DNA from: Thermoleophilia bacterium
GTDB taxonomy: Bacteria > Actinomycetota > Thermoleophilia > BMS3ABIN01
Length of the DNA: 39,912 bases
Reading direction: 5' to 3'
Assembly: GCA_014859345.1 (NCBI GenBank)
Contig: JACUUL010000015.1
Location: 1-39,912, forward strand
Shown: positions 7,792 to 16,500 of the stretch, piece by piece
Layout: every line of letters begins with the position of its first letter
Position numbering within the stretch: position 1 is the first letter of the stretch
The notes under the pieces: generated by a model
The model's database searches: none
What the model was told of the DNA's origin: nothing
What the model saw: only the letters and a program-made list of their open reading frames with translations
Program-made: the position numbers and the translations under genes

Positions 7792-8145
7792 ATGGAGTCA
7801 GTTTCGACCATCAACACGGCCAAAGACATCGCCAATATGAACGAACTCGAGAAGAAGCATGTCCCGATGATCCACATCGGCGGCACGCCCGAACAGGGCA
7901 AATACTTCGAAGTAACCGTATGGCTCGGCGAGGACATGCCGCATCCCATGGAGATGGAGCATCATATCGAGTTCATCGACCTGTATCTCGACGACATGTT
8001 CATAACCCGCTGTGACCTGGCCTGGCAGAATTCATATCCCAAGTGCAGCTTCAACATCAAGCTGGACAGGCCCGGCAACCTCAGGGCTTTTGAACGCTGC
8101 AACGTTCACGGCGACTGGACCTACAGCACCGAGATAAGGTTTTGA
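7792..8145 (+). CDS. Superoxide reductase, one-iron (neelaredoxin-like)
   Basis: This protein reduces superoxide to hydrogen peroxide at a mononuclear His4-Cys iron, without making oxygen. It is a typical anaerobe defence against oxygen. The 117-residue length and the lack of an N-terminal desulforedoxin domain make it the one-iron type. The expected ligands are all present: His23 (KKHVP), His51 and His57 (HPMEMEHH) and Cys103/His106 (RCNVHG). Lys22 matches the catalytic lysine, but the residue just before it is Lys21. The usual Glu-Lys-His is therefore Lys-Lys-His, with the nearest Glu one position earlier. GGAGGT 8-9 nt before the ATG supports the start. Rubredoxin or another electron donor is not nearby. 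Confidence 0.93.
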   Translation: MESVSTINTAKDIANMNELEKKHVPMIHIGGTPEQGKYFEVTVWLGEDMPHPMEMEHHIEFIDLYLDDMFITRCDLAWQNSYPKCSFNIKLDRPGNLRAFERCNVHGDWTYSTEIRF

Positions 8146-8190
8146 CGGCTTCGCCGCCGGAGCACCCGGTGGCCCGGGAAATTAACCTGC

Positions 8191-8206
8191 GCATCCGAAA
8201 GGATGC
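8191..8206 (+). other. GNRA-capped hairpin in the superoxide reductase 3' region
   Basis: GCATCC, GAAA and GGATGC form a perfect 6-bp stem closed by a GAAA tetraloop, 21 nt upstream of the terminator stem. GNRA loops are typical of structured RNAs. It could be part of a structured 3' UTR of the superoxide reductase mRNA or part of a small RNA ending at the terminator. I could not match it to a known riboswitch class. Confidence 0.45.
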
Positions 8207-8227
8207 CTGTGGAGGGCAAGTGCAAGG

Positions 8228-8259
8228 AACCTTCGCCGGCTCGCCGGTGGAGGTTTTTT
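8228..8259 (+). terminator. Rho-independent terminator after superoxide reductase
   Basis: AACCTTCGCCGG pairs with CCGGTGGAGGTT as a continuous 12-bp RNA stem that includes two G-U pairs. The loop is CTCG, and the 3' arm runs into a run of six T. It ends the superoxide reductase transcript and insulates the phosphatase gene at 8356. Confidence 0.85.
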
Positions 8260-8318
8260 GCTGCTGATTGAGCGCCTCGACAGAGTACATGGGAAGCGGT
8301 AACGCAATGTATTAATGT

Positions 8319-8346
8319 TTGGCTTCCCGGCCCTATGGCGTAGAAT
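8319..8346 (+). promoter_or_regulatory. Promoter of the MASE3-GAF-PP2C gene, near-leaderless
   Basis: TTGGCT (8319-8324) and TAGAAT (8341-8346) are spaced by 16 nt; reading the -35 as TTTGGC gives 17 nt. The -10 ends 9 nt before the ATG at 8356, so the leader would be only about 2 nt. No Shine-Dalgarno sequence precedes the ATG. Confidence 0.6.
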
Positions 8347-8355
8347 AACCGCGAG

Positions 8356-10947
8356 ATGGCCCGTTTTTTTGACACCTCCGCGCCCACCGGCCGCGGCAAA
8401 CTGCTGTGGCTTGGCGCAGCCGGAGCAGCCTGCGCCATCGGCCTTTTCATGATCGTGACATGGCACGATTCGTTCTTTTCTCTTTTTCCCGAACAAGCTC
8501 ATCTCGTGTTTCACATCTTCGCGGAATTCACCAGCATTGTACTTAGTTTTGCCATTTTCGCCATTGGCTGGTACGGCTACAAGCAGCGCTCCGACACCCG
8601 AAACCTGACCTTGGCGCTGACCTTCTTCGCCGTTGGCCTCCTTGATTTTGCCCACGCTTTCTCCTTCCCGGAAATGCCTGACTTCCTTACTGAAAACAGC
8701 CTGGACAAGGCAACTACCTTTTTTGTCACAGCGCGGTTGCTCGGGGTGGCCGGCTTGCTGGTTGTCACCCTGGTTCCACCGCGGCCGCCTCGGTGGTTAA
8801 AACCGTATTTCTTGCTGACGGTAATCGCCGGCCTGGTTCTGGCAACAATCCTGATCGAGAGCTACCATCCCCAGGTCATCCCGGCCGTGCTTACCGCGGA
8901 AGGGAACTTCACGGGCTTCTTCATGCTGGCAGAGGGAGCAGAGATTGTAATCGCGGCCGCCGTCATCGTTATTTTGCAGGGACGCCAGGTGTTCAATCGC
9001 CAGTCCACCCTGTTGCTTCAGGTGGCGATGCTGGTATCGATATTCTCAGACCTGCCATTCATCCTTATTACTGAACCAGTGATCGAGGGATACTTCGCCA
9101 GTCACATCTTCAATGCCGCCGCCTATTATTTCGTCCTGCGGGCCATCTTCGTATCCGCTCTGAAACAGCCCTATCAGGAACTGCGTAAAACCAGGGAAGA
9201 CCTGGAGCGCTCCTTCGGCAACATAGGCGCCGCGCTTACGTCCAGCCTCGAACTCAACAAGGCGTTGTCGCTAATTACCGTGCTGGCTTCGGACCTGCTC
9301 GATTCGCCGCATGCGCTGGTGGCGCTCAAGAAAGAGGGCGAGGACAGCCTGGTGGTGCATGCCACCCGCGGCATAGACAACCCTCCTGAGGAGATCCGCC
9401 TGGAAGACAACCTGGCGGGGCTTGTCTGGCGGACCCGCAAGCCGGTCGTCATAGATGACGTTCTTGAACCCTCCCATCCGTACCGTTCTGAGATCGCCGC
9501 AGCCGCGGGCCTGCGTTCCGCCGTGGCCGCGCCCGTCCTCAAGGATGACACGATACTGGGTGGAATAGCTGTCTATTCAAAAAGCAAGCGGTCATTCGAT
9601 GATTCCGACGCCAGGCTGCTGGCAGCGTTCGCCCGCCAGGCGGCGGTGGCCATCGAGAACGCCCGTCTGTTTGAGAGTGAACTTAAATCCAGGGAGAGGA
9701 TGGAAGGCTACGCCGCGCAGCTGGCGGTTCTCCACAGCATCAGCCTGCGGCTCAACCGGGAAACCGATACCAACCGCCTGCTGGAGACGGTATTGCGGGG
9801 AGCCATTCAGCTTACCTCGGCCGGCGTAGGATTAATGACTCTGATCGAGGATAACAGAACCGAGGTGGTGGCGCTTCAATACGCCGACTGGTACGAATCC
9901 CGTTGCAACATCGAGGGCGACCTGGAGCATCTTCATTCTCGAATCGAACAGATCCTTTCCGGCCATGAAAGGGGGTCGCTCCGGGTCCACGATACCACAG
10001 AGGCGGCACAGAAGCTGGAACTGCCCGCCGGCCACCTTGATCTGAGAGGGCTGGTGGTGGGCAGCATTCGCGATACCCGGGGCCGGATCAAGGGCCATTT
10101 CATGCTTAGCGACAAGTATGGAGACTCAGATTTCACCATTCAGGACGAGGAAGTCATCTCGCTGCTGGCGGCCCAAAGCTCCGTGGCACTCGTCAGCGCC
10201 GAGAACTTCGAGCGCGAGCATTATGTGGCCGAATCGCTGCAATCGGCCCTGCTTCCCCCGGTCCCCAGACGCGAAGATATGGAGATCGGGATTCTTTACC
10301 GCTCAGCGGGCCCCTACGGCAAGGTGGGCGGCGATTTCTATGACTTTCTGGAGCTGGGCGGCAGCAGAATTGCGGTAGCAGTTGGGGACGTCTGCGGCAA
10401 GGGCATCGAAGCGGCCACTTATACCGCCATGATCAAGTACATGCTCAGGGCATACCTGGGAGAGGGATATTTTCCTGGCGACTGCCTTACCAGGCTTAAC
10501 GTGAATATCGCCTCCCAGCTTTCCGCGGAGAGATTCATCACCGCCTGCCTCGCGATCATCGACACCAGTTCCCGTGTCATGATCTACTCGTCGGCGGGGC
10601 ATCCCCCGCCTGTCATCTGCCGTCCCGGCCATGCCAGCATCGTGAAAACGCGAAGCGCCGTCCCCTTGGGCGTACTGCCCGACCAGCAGTACCTGTCCTC
10701 GCAGCTGCCGCTTGACGACGTCTGCCAGGTCATCCTGTATTCTGACGGGCTCATAGAGGCCCGTCCGGAAGGCGGCGAGCCTTTCGGCGAGGCACGCCTG
10801 GCCCAGGAAGTAACCGATACCTGCAAACGACCGGCCCAGCATGTAGCCGACGACCTGGCAGCCGCGGCCGTTTCGTACTCCGAAAGCAGGCTCAAGGACG
10901 ATATCGCTTTGCTCGTCGTTCGCCTGCTTCAATCTCAGGATTCCTAA
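8356..10947 (+). CDS. Membrane sensor PP2C phosphatase (MASE3-like/GAF/GAF/SpoIIE)
   Basis: This 863-residue protein has three parts. Residues 1-270 form about seven membrane segments resembling the MASE3 sensor domain (FHIFAEFTSIVLSF, a DFAHAFSFPEMPDF loop, then TARLLG). A short linker helix leads to GAF domains at about 290-440 and 460-620. A SpoIIE/RsbU-type PP2C serine phosphatase follows from about 625 to 860. The metal-binding motifs are intact: GGDFYD near 658, GDVCGKG near 677, SDGLIEARPEGGEPFG, and DDIALLVV at the end. Such phosphatases usually dephosphorylate STAS-domain anti-sigma antagonists, but none is in this window. The membrane domain suggests sensing of a membrane-proximal cue. 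The second GAF and phosphatase are closely related to the C-terminus of the protein at 13576-17430, which indicates duplication. Confidence 0.92.
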   Translation: MARFFDTSAPTGRGKLLWLGAAGAACAIGLFMIVTWHDSFFSLFPEQAHLVFHIFAEFTSIVLSFAIFAIGWYGYKQRSDTRNLTLALTFFAVGLLDFAHAFSFPEMPDFLTENSLDKATTFFVTARLLGVAGLLVVTLVPPRPPRWLKPYFLLTVIAGLVLATILIESYHPQVIPAVLTAEGNFTGFFMLAEGAEIVIAAAVIVILQGRQVFNRQSTLLLQVAMLVSIFSDLPFILITEPVIEGYFASHIFNAAAYYFVLRAIFVSALKQPYQELRKTREDLERSFGNIGAALTSSLELNKALSLITVLASDLLDSPHALVALKKEGEDSLVVHATRGIDNPPEEIRLEDNLAGLVWRTRKPVVIDDVLEPSHPYRSEIAAAAGLRSAVAAPVLKDDTILGGIAVYSKSKRSFDDSDARLLAAFARQAAVAIENARLFESELKSRERMEGYAAQLAVLHSISLRLNRETDTNRLLETVLRGAIQLTSAGVGLMTLIEDNRTEVVALQYADWYESRCNIEGDLEHLHSRIEQILSGHERGSLRVHDTTEAAQKLELPAGHLDLRGLVVGSIRDTRGRIKGHFMLSDKYGDSDFTIQDEEVISLLAAQSSVALVSAENFEREHYVAESLQSALLPPVPRREDMEIGILYRSAGPYGKVGGDFYDFLELGGSRIAVAVGDVCGKGIEAATYTAMIKYMLRAYLGEGYFPGDCLTRLNVNIASQLSAERFITACLAIIDTSSRVMIYSSAGHPPPVICRPGHASIVKTRSAVPLGVLPDQQYLSSQLPLDDVCQVILYSDGLIEARPEGGEPFGEARLAQEVTDTCKRPAQHVADDLAAAAVSYSESRLKDDIALLVVRLLQSQDS

Positions 10948-10995
10948 AGCGGCGGCCGGAGATGTTGTCGATTTGCAGGCCATAAGCAAATAGAC

Positions 10996-11023
10996 TTGCA
11001 TGATTAAACCGTAGTTCTATAAT
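10996..11023 (+). promoter_or_regulatory. Housekeeping-type promoter of the MEDS operon
   Basis: TTGCAT (10996-11001) and a perfect TATAAT (11018-11023) are spaced by 16 nt. A start near 11030 gives a leader of about 120 nt before the ATG at 11151. The MEDS protein, histidine kinase and REC-phosphatase genes follow with gaps of 65 and 44 nt, so they probably form one transcription unit separate from the first phosphatase gene. Confidence 0.7.
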
Positions 11024-11029
11024 TAACTT

Positions 11030-11150
11030 TCAAGCTTTGTTGTCTTGCGAGCCTGAATCTCCTGGCCTGGGTCCCTTTCGGGTCCGGATGCATGACCGCA
11101 AAAGGTTCCCGGCAGGGCGACCGCAAAGCCTTATCGAACAGGAGGAGAGC
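11030..11150 (+). other. Long 5' leader with repeated GACCGCAAA element
   Basis: Between the predicted start site and the MEDS gene lie about 120 nt. They contain a small CCC-TTTC-GGG hairpin near 11072-11082. Two copies of GACCGCAAA (11094-11102 and 11119-11127) flank a GGTTCCC/GGGCGACC hairpin with a GGCA loop. The leader is also open in frame with the MEDS gene, with an alternative ATG at 11088, so part of it could be translated. The AGGAGGAG at the ATG at 11151 makes that start more likely. I could not assign a riboswitch class. Confidence 0.3.
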
Positions 11151-11768
11151 ATGGAAGCAGCGAGCCAAAAACGGGATTCCGGAATCACGATGGTTGGGAA
11201 TCTTCCCTGGGGGAGCCACTTCTGTCAGTTCTACAAAACCCAGCGAGACCTTCTGGATGTTCTGGTGCCTTACTTCAGGGCCGGACTGGAGAATAATGAG
11301 TTCTGCGTGTGGGTGACTTCGGACTTCCTGACCACCGAAGACGCCCTTAAAGCCATGAAGGAGGGAGTGCCCGGCTTTGAACAGCACATGGAGGAAGGCC
11401 GGATGGAGATCTTCCCCTACACCGACTGGTATCTCAAGGGCGGTGATTTCGACCTGCAGCGGACCCTCAACATGTGGATGGAGAAACACGATGAGGCGCT
11501 GTCCCGGAATTTCGACGGGATGCGGGTCAGCGGTAATCCCTACTGGATCGAAAACAAGAAGGACTGGGATGATTTCGCCGCCTACGAGGCGGCGATCAAC
11601 GATGTCATCGGCGGCACCAGGCTGCTGGTGCTCTGCACATACTCGTTGAACCAGTGCGGCGTTGTGGAGATCCTCGACGTCGTCAAGAACCACGAGTTCG
11701 CGCTGGCCATAAACCGGGGCGCCTGGCAGGTCGTCACCATGCCCGGCGGTCCTCATCCTGGCTCTTGA
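11151..11768 (+). CDS. Stand-alone MEDS-domain sensor protein
   Basis: This 205-residue protein consists almost entirely of one MEDS domain (methanogen/methylotroph DcmR sensory domain). That domain is proposed from DcmR and methanogen regulators to sense small C1 or hydrocarbon-derived ligands. The hallmark WGSHFCQFY begins at about residue 20, followed by LLDVLVPYFRAGLENNE and CVWV. The C-terminal half keeps the core LLVLCTYSL and ILDVVKNHEFAL. There is no DNA-binding, PAS, kinase or membrane segment, so it has no output domain of its own. The N-terminus (KRDSGI..WGSHFCQFY) closely matches that of the histidine kinase directly downstream, which suggests they arose by duplication and may bind the same ligand or each other. 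AGGAGGAG 3-4 nt before the ATG fixes the start. Confidence 0.85.
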   Translation: MEAASQKRDSGITMVGNLPWGSHFCQFYKTQRDLLDVLVPYFRAGLENNEFCVWVTSDFLTTEDALKAMKEGVPGFEQHMEEGRMEIFPYTDWYLKGGDFDLQRTLNMWMEKHDEALSRNFDGMRVSGNPYWIENKKDWDDFAAYEAAINDVIGGTRLLVLCTYSLNQCGVVEILDVVKNHEFALAINRGAWQVVTMPGGPHPGS

Positions 11769-11833
11769 GAGCACCCGGCTGGAAGCAGGTCCCACCAGGA
11801 CAGCCGGTGTGGACAAAGCAATGATAAGCGTGC

Positions 11834-13531
11834 GTGAACATGAACCCTCACAGAATGCAATTCGATAAGAGGGATTCAGGCATCTCCCTGATCGGTGAGC
11901 TGGAATGGGGAAGCCACTTCTGCCAGTTCTACCAGACCAGGAATGACATTCTCGACATACTCCTCCCTTTCTTCCGGACAGGGATTGAAAAAAATGAGCT
12001 CTGCATGTGGGTCATCCAGGACAGTATCGATACCGCGGACATATTGGCGGAACTGACCGGGGCGGACTCTTTTTTCGCCAAGGCCGCAAAAGAGGGGAAG
12101 TTAAGGATAATCCCGATTGCCGGTTGGCTTGCCGGAAGACACGGCATGGATTCAGCCGTAGTTCCCTGGCTCGATGACGCCATCATGAACGGTTTTGACG
12201 GCCTGCGCCTGGCCTGCGAGCCGGCCGCTGAAGGCGATGATGATTGCCTGGATTCGGCAGATGAACTCCAGGTCATAAGCAGGCTGAACGTGCTTGCCAA
12301 CTTCCTGTATCCCCATGACAGTTACGACGCTCCGGGTCTCATGGAAATTGTCAGGAACCACGCTTTTGCGCTGGTCAGAAACGCCGGCGCGTGGGAAATT
12401 GTCGAGAGTTCCGAGGCCAAGGTCATCAGGCATGCCCTGAAGCGAAGCGAAGAGAAACTTCAATCCCTTTTCAGCAACATGTCCGAAGGCTTCTCTTACA
12501 ACCGGATCGTCGTGGATAAGGCCGGCGAGCCTCGCGATTATATAATGCTCGACGTCAACTACGCTTTCGAGCACCTAACCGGCCTGCGCCGCGAGGACAT
12601 AATCGGCAGAAGGGTCACCGAAGTGCTTCCCGGTATAGAGAGTGACCCGGCGGATTTCATCGGCAGATTCGGCCGGGTTGCCGTGACCGGAAAGCCCGAC
12701 CGCTTCGAGAGCTATTCGGTGCAGCTTGACAGATGGTATTCTTGCTCGGCCTTCTGCCCGCACAAGGGATTCTTTGCCGTGACTTTTTCCGAGATCACCG
12801 AGCGCAAGCTAGCCGAGGAGGAGCTGAGGAAGGCGTTGGCCCGCCTGGAGCAATCCAACTCGGATTTACAGCAATTCGCGTACGTGGCGTCGCATGACCT
12901 GCAGGAGCCGCTGCGGATGGTCTCCAGCTACGTGCAGCTCCTTGAACGGCGCTACGGCGACAAACTGGATGCGGATGCAGTCGACTTCATCAATTTCGCG
13001 GCCGACGGCGCCGAGCGCATGCGCGGCATGATACAGGACCTGCTTGCTTATTCCCGGGTAGGCACCCAGGGCGACCGGCTCACGCGTGTCGATTTCGAGC
13101 AGGTGCTCAGCGACGCCCTGGCCAACCTGCAGGTTACCATCAGCGAGTGCGGTGCCGAGGTAACCCACACATCGCTGCCGGAAGTATCCGGTGACCCCTC
13201 CCAGTTGACACAGCTGATGCAGAACCTGATCGGCAACGCCATCAAGTTCAGGGGAGATGACCCGCCACGCGTAACCGTTCAGGCAGAAGCAAAGAATGGC
13301 GAGTGGTTTTTTTCGGTAAAGGATAACGGAATCGGGATCGAGCCGGAATATGCCGAGCGCATCTTCGATATCTTCCAGCGCCTGCATAACCGCCTGGAGT
13401 ATCCGGGCACCGGCATAGGCCTGGCGATCTGCAAAAAAATCGTGGACCGTCACGGGGGCCGCATCTGGGCCGAAGCCCGGGCAGGTGGCGGCTCGATTTT
13501 CAGGTTTACGATTCCGGGTGGCGACACGTAA
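11834..13531 (+). CDS. MEDS-PAS sensor histidine kinase
   Basis: This is a soluble hybrid sensor kinase of 565 residues. A MEDS domain covers about residues 15-195 (WGSHFCQFY at 25-33). A PAS domain follows at about 205-325, ending in the usual SEITERK linker. Next is a HisKA dimerisation helix with phospho-acceptor His354 (YVASHDLQEP), as in phytochrome-like kinases. The ATPase domain has an N box at 464-468 (NLIGN), G1 DNGIG at 497-501, an F box (IFDIFQRL) and G2 GTGIGL at 525-530, so all catalytic motifs are intact. No membrane segment is present. The GTG at 11834 and the ATG at 11840 are alternative starts, neither with a strong ribosome site. The likely partner is the receiver domain of the next gene, 44 nt downstream. 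Confidence 0.92.
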   Translation: MNMNPHRMQFDKRDSGISLIGELEWGSHFCQFYQTRNDILDILLPFFRTGIEKNELCMWVIQDSIDTADILAELTGADSFFAKAAKEGKLRIIPIAGWLAGRHGMDSAVVPWLDDAIMNGFDGLRLACEPAAEGDDDCLDSADELQVISRLNVLANFLYPHDSYDAPGLMEIVRNHAFALVRNAGAWEIVESSEAKVIRHALKRSEEKLQSLFSNMSEGFSYNRIVVDKAGEPRDYIMLDVNYAFEHLTGLRREDIIGRRVTEVLPGIESDPADFIGRFGRVAVTGKPDRFESYSVQLDRWYSCSAFCPHKGFFAVTFSEITERKLAEEELRKALARLEQSNSDLQQFAYVASHDLQEPLRMVSSYVQLLERRYGDKLDADAVDFINFAADGAERMRGMIQDLLAYSRVGTQGDRLTRVDFEQVLSDALANLQVTISECGAEVTHTSLPEVSGDPSQLTQLMQNLIGNAIKFRGDDPPRVTVQAEAKNGEWFFSVKDNGIGIEPEYAERIFDIFQRLHNRLEYPGTGIGLAICKKIVDRHGGRIWAEARAGGGSIFRFTIPGGDT

Positions 13532-13575
13532 AGCACGGCCTGGTCCGGCCGAAGGCAGACCCCGAGGGGACATGA

Positions 13576-16500
13576 TTGGCAACTGATAATGACACACAAG
13601 GATTGCATCCGGTGGAGATCCTGCTCATCGAGGATAACCCCGGCGATGCCAGGCTGGTTGAGGAGTTCCTTTCCGAAGCCTCCGGCGCCGCGTTCGATTT
13701 TGCCTGGGCCGACCGGCTGGACAAGGGACTCCAGATGGTGGCTGAGGGCAACTTCGATGTCGTGCTTCTCGACCTGGAACTGCCGGACAGTCTCGGGCTG
13801 CCCACCGCGGAGCGGGTCTTGAAATCCGCCCCGGACACTCCCGCCATCGTCATGACCAGCCTTGACGACAAGGAACTGGCCATCTCGGCGGTCAAGAAAG
13901 GCGCCCAGGATTATCTGGTCAAAGGCTTTTTGGAGCCCTCCACTTTGGTCAAGTCCATAAATTACGCTATCGAACGGCAGCGGGCCCAGAAAAAGTTGCG
14001 CGAGTCGGAACTGATGTACCGCACCCTGTTCGAGCAGTCGCCGGACGCCATCATCGTGATTGACTTCGAGACCGGCCTGCCCATGGATTACAATGAGGCT
14101 GCCTGTCTTCAGTTCGGATGCTCGCCCGATGAGTTGTCCAAGACGAAACTCGCTGATTTCACTGTTCCTGAAACCGCGGAGGATACTGCCAGAGCTCTGG
14201 AGGAAATCAGGCACAAAGGCCACGCGACTTTTGAAACCAGGCACAGGAACAAAGACGGCGGCATCCGCCATGTTCATGTGTCTGTCCAGGCCATGGACAT
14301 CGATGGCCGAAATGCCGCTCATTGCATCATCCACGACATCACCGAGCGCAAAGAGGCCGAAGAGGAGCTCGGGCAAAGCGAAGCCCGCCTGGCAAGGTCT
14401 CAGGAAATCGCGCACCTGGGCTCCTGGGAGCTCGATCTGGAAAGCAACGCGTTGACTTGGTCGGACGAGGTATACCGGATCTTCGGGCTGGAACCGCGGG
14501 AATTCGAGGCCACCTACGACGCGTTCCTCGAGGCGGTGCACCCCGACGACCGGGCGGCCGTGGATGAAGCGTATTCCGGATCGATCCGCGATGGCCGGGA
14601 CTCATATGAGATAGAGCACCGGGTAATGCGCAAGAGCGGCGAAATACGGTTTGTCCACGAAAAATGTGAGCACATCAGGGACGCAAGCGGGAGGATCATC
14701 CGGTCCGTCGGCATGGTGCATGACATCACCGGATACAGGCAGGCCGAGCATGCGCTGGCCGCGGCCGTAAATCAATCCCGCCGCCGCTTCCGGGAAACCG
14801 ACGCCTTGCTCAGGGCGACCCGGTCGGTAGTAGAGAACCAGGATTTCGAGGAGGCGGCCCGTCCGATTTTCGAGGCCTGCAAGGAGTTGATCGGCGCCAC
14901 CAGCGGCTACGTTGCCCTGCGGGATAGCCAGGGGAATGAAAACAAGGTCCTCTTCCTGGATCCCGGGGAGATGAGCTGCGATGTCAACCCCGGACTGCCG
15001 ATGCCCATCAGGGGTTTGAGAGGGCTGGCATATGACAGCGGTAATACTGTAATAGAGAACGATTTCCTGAACAGCGAATACACCGATCTGCTTCCCGCAG
15101 GCCACGCGCCCCTTGATAACGTGATGTTCGCGCCTTTGATGCTGCTGGACGAACCTGCCGGACTTCTGGGCCTGGCCAACAAACCCGGAGGCTTCAACCA
15201 GAACGATGCGCACCTGGTCAGCGCGTTCACGGAGTTGATGTCGCTGGCCCTGGCCAACAGTCAAGCCTACACTTCCCTGGAAAAGAGCGAAGAGCGTTTC
15301 CGCTCGATCACCGCTTCGGCCAGCGACGCCGTGATTTCAGCGGACAGCCGGAGCCGGATAGCCACCTGGAACGAAGGCGCCCGGGCCATGTTCGGCTACA
15401 CTGCCGAAGAGGCAGTCGGCCAGAAGCTGTCAATGCTGATGCCCGAGCGTTTCCGGGACGGACACCAGCAGGGGGTGGCGAATTTCCTGGCCACGGGAGA
15501 ACCGCGCATCATGGGTGACTCGGTAGAGCTGATGGCAATGGCCAAGGATGGCAGGGAGTTTCCCATCGAGCTGTCGCTGTCCACCTGGCAATCCGGCGGA
15601 GAAACCTACTTTGGGAGCATCATCCGGGACATCACCGAGCGCCGGCGCTTATTCGAAGAAACCGAGCAGGCCCGCCGTCTCAGCGAAGCCCTCAATAACA
15701 TCAGCGTTATCCTTAACTCCACGCTGGACCGGGACGAGATCATGAACAAGTCCATGGCGGCGGCGATGGATGCCCTTCAGGCGGATTCCTCCCAAATCGC
15801 CACGGAGGAGAACGGTTCCCTCAGGATTCAGTTTGCGCAGGGTCTGGCTTCTGATACGCCGCCGGGTTCGCGCTTGAAGCCCGAGATGGCGCCGGTAGCG
15901 GCCCTGGCTCGGGAGGCGCAAAGGACGGTTGCCATATCTGATGCTTTCAATGACGACCGGTTAGACCGTGGAGCCGCTCAGCGCCTGGGCATCGGCGCCG
16001 CGATCTCCACACCGATCCTGAGAAAGGACCGGATTGTCGGCGTTATTTCTTTCTTGTTCGACACCAGGAGGGAATTTGGACCTGCCTATTTCGATTTCAT
16101 GGACAGGTTCTCAAACCTGTTCTTCATGTCCCTGGAGAACGCCAAGCTTTACGAAACAGAGAGGGAAACGAGGTCAATGGTGCAGAGTTACGCGGTGCAG
16201 CTTTCCCTCCTCCATGATATCGGCCTGGCGCTGAACCGGGAGACCGACTGGTCCAGACTGCTTAATATAGTAGTCGAAAGCGCGGCCAATCTTACATCGG
16301 CCGGGCTGTGCATGATGACCCAGGTCGGCAAAGGCGCCACGTCTCCCGCCGTCATTTATCACGCGCCATGGTATCAGAAACAGCTTTTCGGCCTGGAAGA
16401 CGCTATTCCTCTTCTGCATCGGCGGTTGTGTGAGATGATCAGCGACAGCGACCGGTATTGTATCAGGGTCGGTAATCTGGACAGGCTGCCATGGTTCCCG

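Noticed and set aside
11094-11127. Cyclic-di-GMP-I riboswitch in the MEDS leader, because GACCGCAAAGCC resembles its GACGCAAAGCC core
   Set aside because: The hairpin loop is not a GNRA loop, and there is no room for the P3 helix before the ribosome site.
13450-14541. 363-codon minus-strand frame opposite the kinase and REC-phosphatase genes
   Set aside because: It spans the end of one certain gene and the start of another on the other strand; the composition is that of a GC-rich shadow frame.
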